Positions 1 through 8,634 of a stretch of DNA of 64,000 nucleotides are shown one piece after another (the first letter of the stretch is position 1; the number at the start of each line of letters is the position of its first letter). Below the pieces are notes generated by a model. That model did not search any database. It was not told the DNA's origin and worked only from the letters and a program-made list of their open reading frames with translations. Source of the DNA: Catenulispora sp. EB89 (lineage in GTDB: Bacteria; Actinomycetota; Actinomycetes; Streptomycetales; Catenulisporaceae); contig NZ_JBGCCU010000009.1 of assembly GCF_041261445.1 (NCBI RefSeq), positions 1-64,000 on the forward strand, given 5' to 3'. Position numbers and translations under genes: made by a program.

Positions 1-101
1 AGAACCGGCATATCAGAGGTCTCGTTCACTCTATAAACCCACAGCTCACAGCCCCACTTGACAACACCACCAAAACCTTAACTACGCGGCATTGGTCCGG
101 T

Positions 102-165
102 CCGGCGGTATCAAGCCGCACCCCTGCTGCTGTGGGTGCTGTCGCGTCCGGCTTGACACCACCGG
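102..165. repeat. imperfect inverted repeat
   Basis: Arms 102-118 and 149-165 are complementary at 15 of 17 positions and enclose a 30-bp loop. The first 270 bases hold no convincing gene. The repeat lies just beyond the broken 3' end of a sigma-factor relic, so it may be an old terminator or a mobile-element scar. No transposase or target-site duplication is visible. Confidence 0.4.
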
Positions 166-269
166 CCCGGCCAGGTTGGCTTCGCCCGTCGACGCGGCGA
201 GGGACCCAGAACCAACACCCCGCATGGTCCTTCGGACCCCCTCACCACACCACCAGCCGCGCTCGACCG

Positions 270-569
270 TCACCGCCCGCAGCCCGACCGCAGATCCGCG
301 TAGTACCGCAGCACCAGCACCTGCCGCTCGCGCCGTGTGAGCTGTGCCAAAACCGCGAGCGTCGCGTCGCGTTGCGCGACGCCGGCCGCGTGGTCGTCCT
401 GGGAACGCACGTCCGGCACCTCGGCCGTCGGCCACTCCGGGCGATGCTGGCGACGGCGCCACCAGTCCCGCTGCTGGTTGAGCAGCGCCTTGCGGACGTA
501 CGCCATCGGATCCCCGAGCTGGACCCGTCCCCACCGCGCGTACGTCCGCTCCCACCGAACAGGGTCTGC
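270..569 (-). pseudogene. SigE-family ECF sigma factor remnant
   Basis: The minus strand reads ERTYARWGRVQLGDPMAYVR, then a KALLNQQRDWWRRR stretch, then LTRRERQVLVLRYYADL. These match the end of region 2 and the start of region 4 of actinobacterial SigE-family sigma factors. An in-frame TGA lies at 570-572, where regions 2.1-2.2 should be encoded. The C-terminal recognition helix is replaced by a short unrelated tail ending at 270. About 100 codons of the usual 160-175 remain, so the protein cannot bind core polymerase and a -35 element in the normal way. An intact paralogue lies at 53160-53675. The reading frame is clear; the pseudogene status is inferred from both missing ends. Confidence 0.6.
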
Positions 570-587
570 TCACCCGCCGGCGAATCC

Positions 588-613
588 GCGAGTTGACTTC
601 GCGAGTTGACTTC
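588..613. repeat. 13-bp tandem duplication
   Basis: GCGAGTTGACTTC occurs twice back to back at 588-600 and 601-613. Each copy contains a TTGACT hexamer resembling a -35 element. It lies in the gap between the sigma relic and the monooxygenase operon and could belong to that operon's promoter. No well-spaced -10 hexamer was identified. Confidence 0.45.
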
Positions 614-732
614 GCGGCACCCCGAGGTGCTAGCGTCAGCGGTGGACGTACGCAAGCCACGGTCCGGTAGGTAGTCCGGATGGCGGATTCACTCCGCTCG
701 TACAGTGCCCGCTTCCCAGGCACAACCAGTGC

Positions 733-766
733 GTCCCTTTTCGTGATCCGTTCACTGAGAAGGGAC
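733..766. promoter_or_regulatory. inverted repeat over ribosome binding site of monooxygenase operon
   Basis: GTCCCTTTTC at 733-742 pairs with GAGAAGGGAC at 757-766, with one mismatch in ten and a 14-base loop. The right arm contains the AGAAGG ribosome binding site for the GTG at 773. It could be a repressor operator, or an RNA hairpin that hides the binding site. The pairing is seen; either function is inference. Confidence 0.45.
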
Positions 767-772
767 TCCTTC

Positions 773-1996
773 GTGTCTACCCTCAAAGTCATCGTGGCCG
801 GCGCCGGCATCGGCGGACTCGCCCTCGCGCGAGGTCTGCACGCCGCAGGCGTCGAGGTCGCCGTGTTCGAGAAGGACGCCGGCGCGGCGTTCCGCAACCA
901 GGGCTACCGAATCCGCGTCAACGGCGATGGAATCAGAGCACTGCGGAACCTGCTCGCGCCGTCGGCCTTCGAGCTCTTCGCCGCCACCGCCGGCACGCCC
1001 GGCGGACGTATGGACACCCTCGACCAGAATCTGCGCCGCCTGCATGCCCAGACCCTGCCCGACGACCCTGAGCTGCCCGGCGGCGGTCATCTCGCGGTCA
1101 ACCGCAAGACGCTCCGTGAGATCCTGTTGTCAGGGCTCGAAGACGCCGTCAGCTACAGTGCTCGACTCGTGAATTACGCCGCATCGCAGGACGGCGGCAT
1201 CACCGCGTATTTCGCAGACGGCCGCACCGCCGAAGGTGACGTCCTCATCGGTGCGGACGGCGTCAACTCCGCGGTCCGCGCGCAGCTGATGCCCGAAGCC
1301 GAAGTCATGGATGCCGGACTGCGCCTCGTCTACGGCAAAGTCCCGCTGCGCGGCCCGGAAACGGAAATCGTGGTCCCGCCAGACCTCCTCGGCCTCTGGA
1401 CCACCATCACCGGCCCGGACAAACGCTTCGTCGGCCTCGCCCCGGTCCAGTACCGCCAACCGATGCACGCCGCGACGGCCCGGCACGCCCCCGGTATCGC
1501 GTTGTCCGCCGACGACGACTACCTCACCTGCGTCTTCGGCGCACGCCGCGAGCTCGTGCCCGCCGACGACAAGCTGTTCGCGATGACCGGCGTCGAGCTC
1601 CGCGACCTGGAATTGGCCCACGTCGAAGGTTGGGATCCGGTGGTCGGCGCGATCGTCGCAGCCCAGGACGCCGCATCCATCTTCCCGGTCTCGGTGCGCT
1701 CCAGCGTCCCGCACGGCGGCTGGCGCCCGGGCCCGGTCGCCCTGCTCGGCGACGCCGTGCACGCCATGAGCCCGGCGATCGGTGTCGGCGCCAACACCGC
1801 GTTGCGCGACGCCCAAGTGCTGACCGCCCGGCTGGTCGAGGCGGCCACCGCCGGAAAACCGGTCGCCGAAGCGCTCGACGAGTACCGGCGCGAAATGCTG
1901 GGCTACGGCTTCGCCGCGGTGCGCGAGTCGGCCGAGCGCGGGCACCGCCTGGTCGGCCAGAACCCGCTGCCCAGCCGCGAAACGCTGGAGGCCTGA
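773..1996 (+). CDS. FAD-dependent monooxygenase (first of tandem pair)
   Basis: This is a 407-aa class A flavoprotein monooxygenase-like protein. The N-terminus has the dinucleotide-binding fold GAGIGGLALARGL. The C-terminal half has GDAVHAMSPAIGVGANTAL, the second FAD-contact motif of the PHBH/aromatic hydroxylase family. An arginine-rich EKDAGAAFRNQGYRIRVNG stretch follows the first beta-alpha-beta unit. The GTG at 773 is preferred because AGAAGG lies 8 bases upstream and the Rossmann fold starts right after it; the upstream ATG at 680 would add 31 residues unlike the family. It is followed two bases later by a second monooxygenase and is probably cotranscribed with it. The family hydroxylates aromatic or polyketide substrates with NAD(P)H; the substrate here is unknown. 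Confidence 0.85.
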   Translation: MSTLKVIVAGAGIGGLALARGLHAAGVEVAVFEKDAGAAFRNQGYRIRVNGDGIRALRNLLAPSAFELFAATAGTPGGRMDTLDQNLRRLHAQTLPDDPELPGGGHLAVNRKTLREILLSGLEDAVSYSARLVNYAASQDGGITAYFADGRTAEGDVLIGADGVNSAVRAQLMPEAEVMDAGLRLVYGKVPLRGPETEIVVPPDLLGLWTTITGPDKRFVGLAPVQYRQPMHAATARHAPGIALSADDDYLTCVFGARRELVPADDKLFAMTGVELRDLELAHVEGWDPVVGAIVAAQDAASIFPVSVRSSVPHGGWRPGPVALLGDAVHAMSPAIGVGANTALRDAQVLTARLVEAATAGKPVAEALDEYRREMLGYGFAAVRESAERGHRLVGQNPLPSRETLEA

Positions 1997-1998
1997 GC

Positions 1999-3216
1999 AT
2001 GTCCGAGCTGAGAGTCGCCATCGCCGGCGCCGGCCTGGCCGGCCTCGCCCTGGCCCGCCACCTGCACCGGCACGGGATCGACGTGCTCGTCCTCGAACGC
2101 GACGCCGACCTGGCGAGCCGCAACCCCGGCTACCGCCTGCACGTCAACTCCACCGGCACATCGGTGCTGTCCACGGTGCTCGAACCCCGGCTGCGGGAGC
2201 TGTTCCTCGCCACGGCCGGTATCCCGCGCCAGGCCATCCTGCACTTCGACGAACACCTCAACCCCGGCCCGCCGCGCGACATCAGCGGCTCCGTCGGCGG
2301 CGCCGTGAGCGACCTGCCCGAACACCTCGTCGCCGACCGGTCGACGCTTCGCAGGGTCCTGATCAGCGGCCTGGAGGACCGGGTCCGCTTCGGTGCGCGC
2401 GTCACGGGCTACACCCACGACGAGGCCGGGCGCGTCACAGCACACCTGGCCGACGGCGGCAGCGCGACAGCGGACGTCCTGGTCGCCGCCGACGGCGTGA
2501 ACTCGGCGATCCGAGCGCAGCTCCTGCCGCACGCCGAAGTCGTCGACCTCGGCGCTCGGCACATCGCGGCCAAGGTCCCGCTCGACGACGAGACCCGCGC
2601 GAAGATCCCGCGGGATCTGTTCTCGATGTTCACCCTGATCGCCGACCGCCGGCATGACATGGTCACCTTCGGCCCGTTGGAGCGCAGCGACCCGGCCTCG
2701 CCGCTGATCGCCGAGCGCGACCACGCCTTCCGGCAGGAAGCCGCCCGTGACTTCGCCCTGGTCGTCTTCAGCGCCGTTACCGACCGCCTGCCTCCGGACG
2801 CCGAGTTGTCCTCCGCATCGAGCCTCGACTTGCGCACGCTGGCCCTGAACCGGGTCGCCGACTGGCACCCGGCGGTCGTCGAGCTGATCCGGATGTGGGA
2901 CCTGGACACCGTGCAGCCGCTGGTGTTGCGCAGCAGTGTCCCGGTCCCGGCCTGGCCGGCGCGGAACGTGACCGTCGTGGGCGACGCCGTCCACGCGATG
3001 AGCCCGGCGCTCGGCATCGGCGCCAACACCGCCTTCCGCGATGCGCTGGCCCTGGGGGAGGAACTGGTCGCCGCTGCGGAGGGTCGCAAACCTCTGACGA
3101 CGGCGATCGCGGACTACGAGGCGGCGATGCGCGACTACGGCTTCGCCGCCGTGCGCGACTCCGCAGCGATGGGCCAGCGGGTCATCGGGCACCGACCGTT
3201 GCCGCTGCCGCGCTGA
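1999..3216 (+). CDS. FAD-dependent monooxygenase (second of tandem pair)
   Basis: This 405-aa paralogue of the preceding gene has the same architecture: GAGLAGLALARHL at the N-terminus, the FAD-ribityl motif GDAVHAMSPALGIGANTAF near residue 330, and a matching C-terminus ending in a DYGFAAVRDSA segment. The ATG follows the previous stop by two bases and has GGAG about 9 bases upstream. The pair clearly arose by duplication. Two similar hydroxylases in one operon may act in sequence on one substrate. No PKS or NRPS genes adjoin them in this window, so the pathway is not visible. A strong hairpin at 3286-3326 closes the unit. Confidence 0.85.
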   Translation: MSELRVAIAGAGLAGLALARHLHRHGIDVLVLERDADLASRNPGYRLHVNSTGTSVLSTVLEPRLRELFLATAGIPRQAILHFDEHLNPGPPRDISGSVGGAVSDLPEHLVADRSTLRRVLISGLEDRVRFGARVTGYTHDEAGRVTAHLADGGSATADVLVAADGVNSAIRAQLLPHAEVVDLGARHIAAKVPLDDETRAKIPRDLFSMFTLIADRRHDMVTFGPLERSDPASPLIAERDHAFRQEAARDFALVVFSAVTDRLPPDAELSSASSLDLRTLALNRVADWHPAVVELIRMWDLDTVQPLVLRSSVPVPAWPARNVTVVGDAVHAMSPALGIGANTAFRDALALGEELVAAAEGRKPLTTAIADYEAAMRDYGFAAVRDSAAMGQRVIGHRPLPLPR

Positions 3217-3285
3217 GCACCGGCCGTCGCCGCTGCCGCGCTGAGGACCGACCGCTACCGCCGCCGCTCCCGCGCCGAGCACCGA

Positions 3286-3326
3286 GGGGCCCCGGAGAAG
3301 ATCAGATCTCGAACATCCGGGGCCCC
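3286..3326 (+). terminator. hairpin terminator of monooxygenase operon
   Basis: GGGGCCCCGGA at 3286-3296 pairs perfectly with TCCGGGGCCCC at 3316-3326 around a 19-base loop. It lies 70 bases after the second monooxygenase. No U-run follows, which is usual for high-GC actinobacterial terminators. The remaining 3327-3450 gap shows no gene. Confidence 0.65.
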
Positions 3327-3450
3327 GACTCACCCCAACAGGGGTGAAGCCGTCCAATCGGCGGAACTCGCCCATCGTTCCCCCCACCTCCTCCACCTCT
3401 TGACCTGTCGGTAGCGTCTCTGTAACTTCCCCATGGCACGGCGCAAAAAA

Positions 3451-3520
3451 GCGTCAGAGTCATGAAAAGATCGAAGACTCGATCGAGAATTGTCTCGCGG
3501 GCCTCGCAGGGCTCTGACGC
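3451..3520 (+). other. long-range inverted repeat in the GH87 gene leader
   Basis: GCGTCAGAG at 3451-3459 and CTCTGACGC at 3512-3520 are exact complements separated by 52 bases. They lie 35 bases before the chosen ATG at 3555. They could fold the 5' leader into a large stem or form an operator pair. Function is unknown. Confidence 0.35.
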
Positions 3521-3554
3521 GTCCCCCTTCCCGCCCCACGAACCGAGGAAGTCG

Positions 3555-6500
3555 ATGCGTCACGGAATACTCTCGGCCGGTTCGCCGGCCCCGGCCAGAC
3601 GATGGCGCCGCGGCGCGATCGGCCTGGTCCTGGCGGCCATGACGGCCGCGCTGCTCCCGATGCTGCCGGCCACGGCCGCGCACGCGGCGGGCACCAACCT
3701 CGCGCTGGGCAAGGCGGTCTCCGTCTCCAGCACCAACTCCCCGTACGTCGGCTCCAACCTCACCGACAGCGACTCGAACTCCTACTGGGAGAGCGCCAAC
3801 GGCTCGTTCCCGCAGTGGGCGCAGGTCGATCTGGGGGCTGCGACGTCGGTGAACCAGGTCGTGCTCAAGCTCCCGGCCTCCTGGGGCGCGCGGACCGAAA
3901 CGCTGTCGGTACAAGGCAGCACCGACAACTCGACGTTCTCCACGATCGTCGCCTCGGCCGGCTACACCTTCGACCCGAGTGCGAACAGCAACACCGTGAC
4001 GATCAGCTTCGGCGCGACCAGCGCGCGGTACGTGCGGGTGAACATCACCGCCAACACCGGCTGGAGCGCCGCGCAGCTGTCCGACTTCGAAGTCTTCGGC
4101 GCCGCGGTGTCCTCCAACAACCTGGCGTCCGGCAAGACCATGTCGGCCAGCGGGTACACCCAGAACTACGTGCCGGCCAACGCCAACGACGGCGACGCGA
4201 ACAGCTACTGGGAGAGCTCGGACAACGCCTTCCCGCAGTGGCTCCAGGTCGACCTCGGCGCCTCGGTGTCGGTCAACCAGGTGGTGCTGAAGCTGCCGCC
4301 GGCCACCTCGTGGGGCGCGCGGACCCAGACGCTGGCCGTGCAGGGCAGCACTGACGGCTCCTCGTTCAGCGACATCGTCGCCTCGGCCGGGTACACGTTC
4401 GACCCGAACGCCAACGGCAACACGGTGACGATCAGCTTCACCGCGACCACCACCCGGTACGTGCGGCTGAACATCACCGCGAACACCGCGTGGCCGGCCG
4501 GCCAGATCAGCGAGTTCCAGGTCTACGGCCCCTCCGGCGGCGACACCACGCCGCCCAGCGCCCCGACCAACCTCGCCTACACCCAGAACAGCTCCGGCGC
4601 GGTCGCCCTGACCTGGGGCGCGAGCACCGACAACGTGGCTGTCACCGGCTACGACGTCTACGCCAACAACGCGCTGCTGACCTCGCTTCCGGCCACCGCG
4701 CTGACCTACACCGACAACCCGCCGACCACCGAGACCGTCACCTACTTCGTGCGCGCGCACGACGCGGCGGGCAACCAGTCGGCGAACAGCAACAGCGTGA
4801 CCCGCACCGGCGCCAGCGGCGGCGACACCTCCCCGCCCACCGCGCCGACCAACCTCGCCTACACCCAGCCGGCCTCCGGCCAGGTGAAGCTGACCTGGGG
4901 CGCGAGCACCGACAACGTCGGCGTGACCGGCTATGACGTCTTCCGCAACAACGCGAAGGTCGCCACGGTCTCCGGCAGCACCCTGACGTACACCGACGCG
5001 GTCGCGGACTCCCTGACCGTGTCCTACTACGTCGAGGCGCACGACGCGGCCGGCAACGAGTCCACCGCGTCCAACACCGTGACCCGCACCGGGTCCGGCG
5101 GCAGCCAGACCAACCTGGCGCTGAACAAGCCGATCGACGGTACGCCGTACACGTTCACGTACGCCCCGGCGAACGCCAACGACGGTGACGTGACCACGTA
5201 CTTCGAGGGCTCGTCCTACCCGTCGAACCTGACCGTGCACCTGGGCGCCAACGCCGATCTGTCCTCGGTCGTGGTGAAGCTGAACCCGGCCACCGCCTGG
5301 GGCGCCCGCACCCAGACCATCGCGGTCCTGGGCCGGGAGCAGAGCTCGACGACGTTCACCACGATCGCCGCCGCGCAGTCCTACTCCTTCGACCCGAACA
5401 GCAACCAGAACACCGTCACCATCCCGGTCAGCGCGCGCGTCGCCGACGTCGAGCTGTCCATCACCAGCAACAGCGGCGCCCCCGGCGGGCAGGTCGCGGA
5501 GCTCCAGGTCTTCGGCACCCCGTCGCCGAACCCGGACCTGACCCCGACCAGCTCCTCCTGGAGCCCGACCGCGCCGGTGGAGACCGACAACGTCACCGCC
5601 TCCGCCGTCATCTCCAACGCCGGCACCGCGGCCTCGGTCGCCACCGACGTCAACTTCTACCTGGGCACCAACAAGGTCGGCTCGACGACCGTCGGCGCGC
5701 TGGCGCCCGGCGCCACGCAGACCGTCTCGGCGCCGATCGGCACCCTGACCGCCGGCAGCTACCAGCTCACCACCAAGGTGGACGAGTCGAAGAAGAACTT
5801 CGAGCTGCAGGCCAACCAGAGCTACACCAACCCGACGAGCCTGGTCGTCGCCCCGGTGCAGTCCGCCGACCTGGTCGGCACGCTGTCCTGGACGCCGCCG
5901 AACCCGTCGAACGGCAACACGGTGACCTTCACCGCCTCGGTGAAGAACCAGGGCACGATCGCCACCACCAGCGGCTCGCACGGCATCACCGTGACGCTGC
6001 TGGACTCCAACAACACCACGGTGGCCACCCTGACCGGTTCGATCAGCGGCGCGATCGCGTCCGGCGCCACCGCGGCCCCGGTGACCCTGGGCACGTGGAA
6101 CGCCGTCAACGGCAAGTACACCGCGCACATGGTGATCGCGACCGACCCGAACGAGCTGCCGATCAAGGTCCCGCACCTGACCACCGACACCCCGCTGTTC
6201 GTGGGTCAGGGTGCGAACATGCCCTACGACAGCTACAAGAGCACCGACGGCACCCTGGGCGGTTCCGCGGCGGCCGTCGGCCCCAACCGCACCATCGGCG
6301 ACATCGCCGGTGAGGCCACCCAGCGCAAGGCGGTGACGCTGGACAACATCGGCGACTCGGTCAGCTGGACCTCGCGGGAGTCGACGAACACCTTCGTCCT
6401 GCGCTACTCGATCCCGGACGCGCCCGGCGGCGGCGGCACCAACGCCACCCTCGACCTGTACGCGAACGGGAACCTGGTGCAGCCGCTGAACCTGACCTCG

Positions 6501-7901
6501 CACTACGCGTGGCTCTACGGCGCCGAGACCGGCCCCGGCGACTCCCCGAGCGCCGGCTCGCCGCGGCACATCTACGACGAGTCCAGCTTCCTGCTGGCCA
6601 ACTCGTACCCGCAGGGCACCGTGTTCACGTTGAAGAAGGACAGCGGGAACAGCTCGCAGTACGCGATCGACTTCATGAACCTGGAGCAGACCGCCCCGAC
6701 TGCGAACCCCGACCCGGCGCACCTGCTCGTCCCCGCCGGCTTCGCCCAGCAGGACGTGCAGAACGCCATCGACACGGTCCGCCAGGACACGACGGGCAAG
6801 TACACCGGCGTGTACCTGCCGGCCGGCCAGTATGCGCTGAGCGGCCGGCTGACCGTCTACGGCAAGGCGATCAAGGTCGTCGGCGCCGGCGTCTGGTACA
6901 CCCAGTTCGTCGCCCCGCAGAGCCAGACGAACACCGACACCGGCTGGGACGTGCAGTCCACGGCCAGCGGCTCGTCGTTCAGCGGCTTCGCGTGGTTCGG
7001 CAACTACACCACCCGCGTGGACGGCCCCGGCCACACCTTCCAGCTCACCAGCGTGTCGAACATCTCGATCGACAACGTCTGGATCGAGCACAACGTGGTG
7101 GGTGTCTGGGGTCTGACGGCGGTGCAGAACTCCTCGTTCACCAACATGCGCATCCGTGACACCCTCGCGGACGGCATCAACCTCACCAACGGCAGCCAGA
7201 ACAACCTCATCTCCAACGACGAGGCACGCAGCACCGGCGACGACAGCTTCGCGCTGTTCGCCGCGCAGGACAGCTGCAGCGGCTGCAAGGAGATCAACAA
7301 CACCATCCAGAACGTCACGGCCATCGCGCCCTGGCGCGCGGCGGGTGTCGCGATCTACGGCGGCGGGGCCAACACGGTCCAGAACTTCAACGTCTCCGAC
7401 ACGCTGTGCTACCCGGGTCTGACGATCAGCTCGCTGAACTTCGGGTTCGCGTTCGAAGGGTTCGAACCGGCCCCGCAGACCACCACGATCCAGAACTTCT
7501 CGCTGGACCGTGACGGCGGGCACTTCTGGGGCAACCAGGCGTTCGGCGCGATCTGGGCCTTCTCGGCGACCAACCCCTTCCAGGGGATCCGGGTCAGCAG
7601 CGGGTCGATCACCGATCCGACGTACACCGGGATCATGTTCCAGACGGACTACGTGGGCAACACCGCGCAGTACCCGTTCACGGACACCACGTTCACGAAC
7701 ATGACGATCTCCGGGGCACACGCCAACAACGACGGGTTCGGCAACGGCAAGTCGGGCTTCGGGATCTGGGCCAACCCGCTTCCGGAGTCCGGGCAGGGGC
7801 CGGCCGTCGGGACGGTCACCTTCAACCATCTGACGGAGAGCAACAACGACGTCAACATTCAGAACACGACCAGCACGATGACCATCAATGTGAACCCGTA
7901 G
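3555..7901 (+). CDS. secreted multi-domain GH87-type alpha-1,3-glucanase (mutanase/mycodextranase-like)
   Basis: This 1448-aa exported glycosidase has a signal peptide of about 45 residues ending in TAAHAA. Discoidin (F5/8 type C) domains lie at about 46-185, 188-326 and 518-654. Two fibronectin III domains lie at 329-421 and 423-512, and two CARDB-like domains at 659-879. A beta-sandwich carbohydrate-binding-like module spans roughly 890-1045, and a parallel beta-helix runs to the end. In the helix, Asp1206 (DGIN) and Asp1229-Asp1230 (GDDSF) are spaced 23 and 24 residues apart, as in the catalytic triad I recall for Paenibacillus GH87 alpha-1,3-glucanases. The likely substrates are alpha-1,3-glucans of fungal walls or dental-type mutan. 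ATG 3555 is chosen for its GAGGAA site and an immediately following signal peptide; an upstream ATG at 3462 would add 31 residues. Substrate is inferred. Confidence 0.8.
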   Translation: MRHGILSAGSPAPARRWRRGAIGLVLAAMTAALLPMLPATAAHAAGTNLALGKAVSVSSTNSPYVGSNLTDSDSNSYWESANGSFPQWAQVDLGAATSVNQVVLKLPASWGARTETLSVQGSTDNSTFSTIVASAGYTFDPSANSNTVTISFGATSARYVRVNITANTGWSAAQLSDFEVFGAAVSSNNLASGKTMSASGYTQNYVPANANDGDANSYWESSDNAFPQWLQVDLGASVSVNQVVLKLPPATSWGARTQTLAVQGSTDGSSFSDIVASAGYTFDPNANGNTVTISFTATTTRYVRLNITANTAWPAGQISEFQVYGPSGGDTTPPSAPTNLAYTQNSSGAVALTWGASTDNVAVTGYDVYANNALLTSLPATALTYTDNPPTTETVTYFVRAHDAAGNQSANSNSVTRTGASGGDTSPPTAPTNLAYTQPASGQVKLTWGASTDNVGVTGYDVFRNNAKVATVSGSTLTYTDAVADSLTVSYYVEAHDAAGNESTASNTVTRTGSGGSQTNLALNKPIDGTPYTFTYAPANANDGDVTTYFEGSSYPSNLTVHLGANADLSSVVVKLNPATAWGARTQTIAVLGREQSSTTFTTIAAAQSYSFDPNSNQNTVTIPVSARVADVELSITSNSGAPGGQVAELQVFGTPSPNPDLTPTSSSWSPTAPVETDNVTASAVISNAGTAASVATDVNFYLGTNKVGSTTVGALAPGATQTVSAPIGTLTAGSYQLTTKVDESKKNFELQANQSYTNPTSLVVAPVQSADLVGTLSWTPPNPSNGNTVTFTASVKNQGTIATTSGSHGITVTLLDSNNTTVATLTGSISGAIASGATAAPVTLGTWNAVNGKYTAHMVIATDPNELPIKVPHLTTDTPLFVGQGANMPYDSYKSTDGTLGGSAAAVGPNRTIGDIAGEATQRKAVTLDNIGDSVSWTSRESTNTFVLRYSIPDAPGGGGTNATLDLYANGNLVQPLNLTSHYAWLYGAETGPGDSPSAGSPRHIYDESSFLLANSYPQGTVFTLKKDSGNSSQYAIDFMNLEQTAPTANPDPAHLLVPAGFAQQDVQNAIDTVRQDTTGKYTGVYLPAGQYALSGRLTVYGKAIKVVGAGVWYTQFVAPQSQTNTDTGWDVQSTASGSSFSGFAWFGNYTTRVDGPGHTFQLTSVSNISIDNVWIEHNVVGVWGLTAVQNSSFTNMRIRDTLADGINLTNGSQNNLISNDEARSTGDDSFALFAAQDSCSGCKEINNTIQNVTAIAPWRAAGVAIYGGGANTVQNFNVSDTLCYPGLTISSLNFGFAFEGFEPAPQTTTIQNFSLDRDGGHFWGNQAFGAIWAFSATNPFQGIRVSSGSITDPTYTGIMFQTDYVGNTAQYPFTDTTFTNMTISGAHANNDGFGNGKSGFGIWANPLPESGQGPAVGTVTFNHLTESNNDVNIQNTTSTMTINVNP

Positions 7902-7939
7902 CGGGTCCGGTCGACAGGACCGGATAGCTACATCAGGAT

Positions 7940-7969
7940 CGGGCCGTCTTCCTTCGGGGAGGCGGCCCG
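7940..7969. terminator. hairpin between convergent genes
   Basis: CGGGCCGTCTTCC and GGGAGGCGGCCCG form a nearly perfect stem around a TTCG tetraloop. It lies 39 bases after the glucanase stop and downstream of the convergent gene at 8047-8604, so it can serve both. UUCG-type loops are typical of very stable terminators. Confidence 0.65.
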
Positions 7970-7980
7970 GTTCGTGTTCT

Positions 7981-8027
<47 letters not shown>

Positions 8028-8046
8028 TTTGCGGTTGCCGCTGCGG

Positions 8047-8604
8047 TTAGGCGCGCAGTCGGTAGCGGAGGTAGACGACGCCGGCCTTGAAGCGCCGCTC
8101 GTCCAGGAGTTCGAGGCCGACCCGGAAGCCGTCGGGCAGCGCGGGCTTCCCGCCGCCGACGATGATCGGGTTGAGGATCAGCTGGAGCTCGTCGACCAGG
8201 CCGGCGGCCAGTGCCACGCTCGCGATCTCCGCGCCGCCGATCGAGAGATCGCTGGACGCGGACTCCTTGAGCTGCCTGACCGCGGCGGGTTCGAAAGCTG
8301 ATTCGATCCGGGTCCGTGTGGTCGACGGGGTCTGGAGCGTCCGCGAGTACACGATCTTGTCCGCGGCGCGCCAGACGTCGGTGAAGTCCTGGGATTCGGC
8401 CGACTGGGTTTCGCGGTCCACGATCTCCCAGTAGGCCATCGTCTCGTACATCCGGCGGCCGTAGAGGTAGGTGCCGATCGGGCGCTCCATGTCGTTGACG
8501 AACGCGTGCACCTCGGCGTCGGGGGCCGCCCACTGGAAGTCGCCGGTCTCGTCCTCGACGTATCCGTCGAGGGAGGCGATGGCTGAGTAGATCAGTTTGG
8601 CCAT
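8047..8604 (-). CDS. dihydrofolate reductase family protein (RibD C-terminal-like)
   Basis: This is a 185-aa protein of the RibD C-terminal/DHFR-like fold common in actinomycetes. It begins MAKLIYSAIASLDGYVEDE, has the GRRMYETMAYWE segment, and ends with LNPIIVGGGKPALPDG, the family's nucleotide-binding glycine run. Members bind NAD(P)H and are usually annotated as deaminase/reductases, but most have no proven substrate. It starts 30 bases after the stop of the GH114 lipoprotein gene on the same strand and may be cotranscribed with it. No clear ribosome binding site precedes the ATG. Confidence 0.8.
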   Translation of the reverse strand: MAKLIYSAIASLDGYVEDETGDFQWAAPDAEVHAFVNDMERPIGTYLYGRRMYETMAYWEIVDRETQSAESQDFTDVWRAADKIVYSRTLQTPSTTRTRIESAFEPAAVRQLKESASSDLSIGGAEIASVALAAGLVDELQLILNPIIVGGGKPALPDGFRVGLELLDERRFKAGVVYLRYRLRA

Positions 8605-8634
8605 GTTTGTAGGGTACTGGGCTGGTGGCCGACG

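Noticed and set aside
82-897. Minus-strand open frame of 271 codons over the sigma relic and the monooxygenase start
   Set aside because: It is Arg/Ala/Pro low-complexity, out of frame with the recognisable sigma motifs, and overlaps the monooxygenase start.
3330-7829. A 1499-residue open frame on the minus strand opposite the glucanase gene
   Set aside because: It is Arg/Gly/Val-rich with no family motif. It exists because GC-rich codon use on the coding strand removes stops from the opposite frame. The plus-strand gene has clear domains and a signal peptide.
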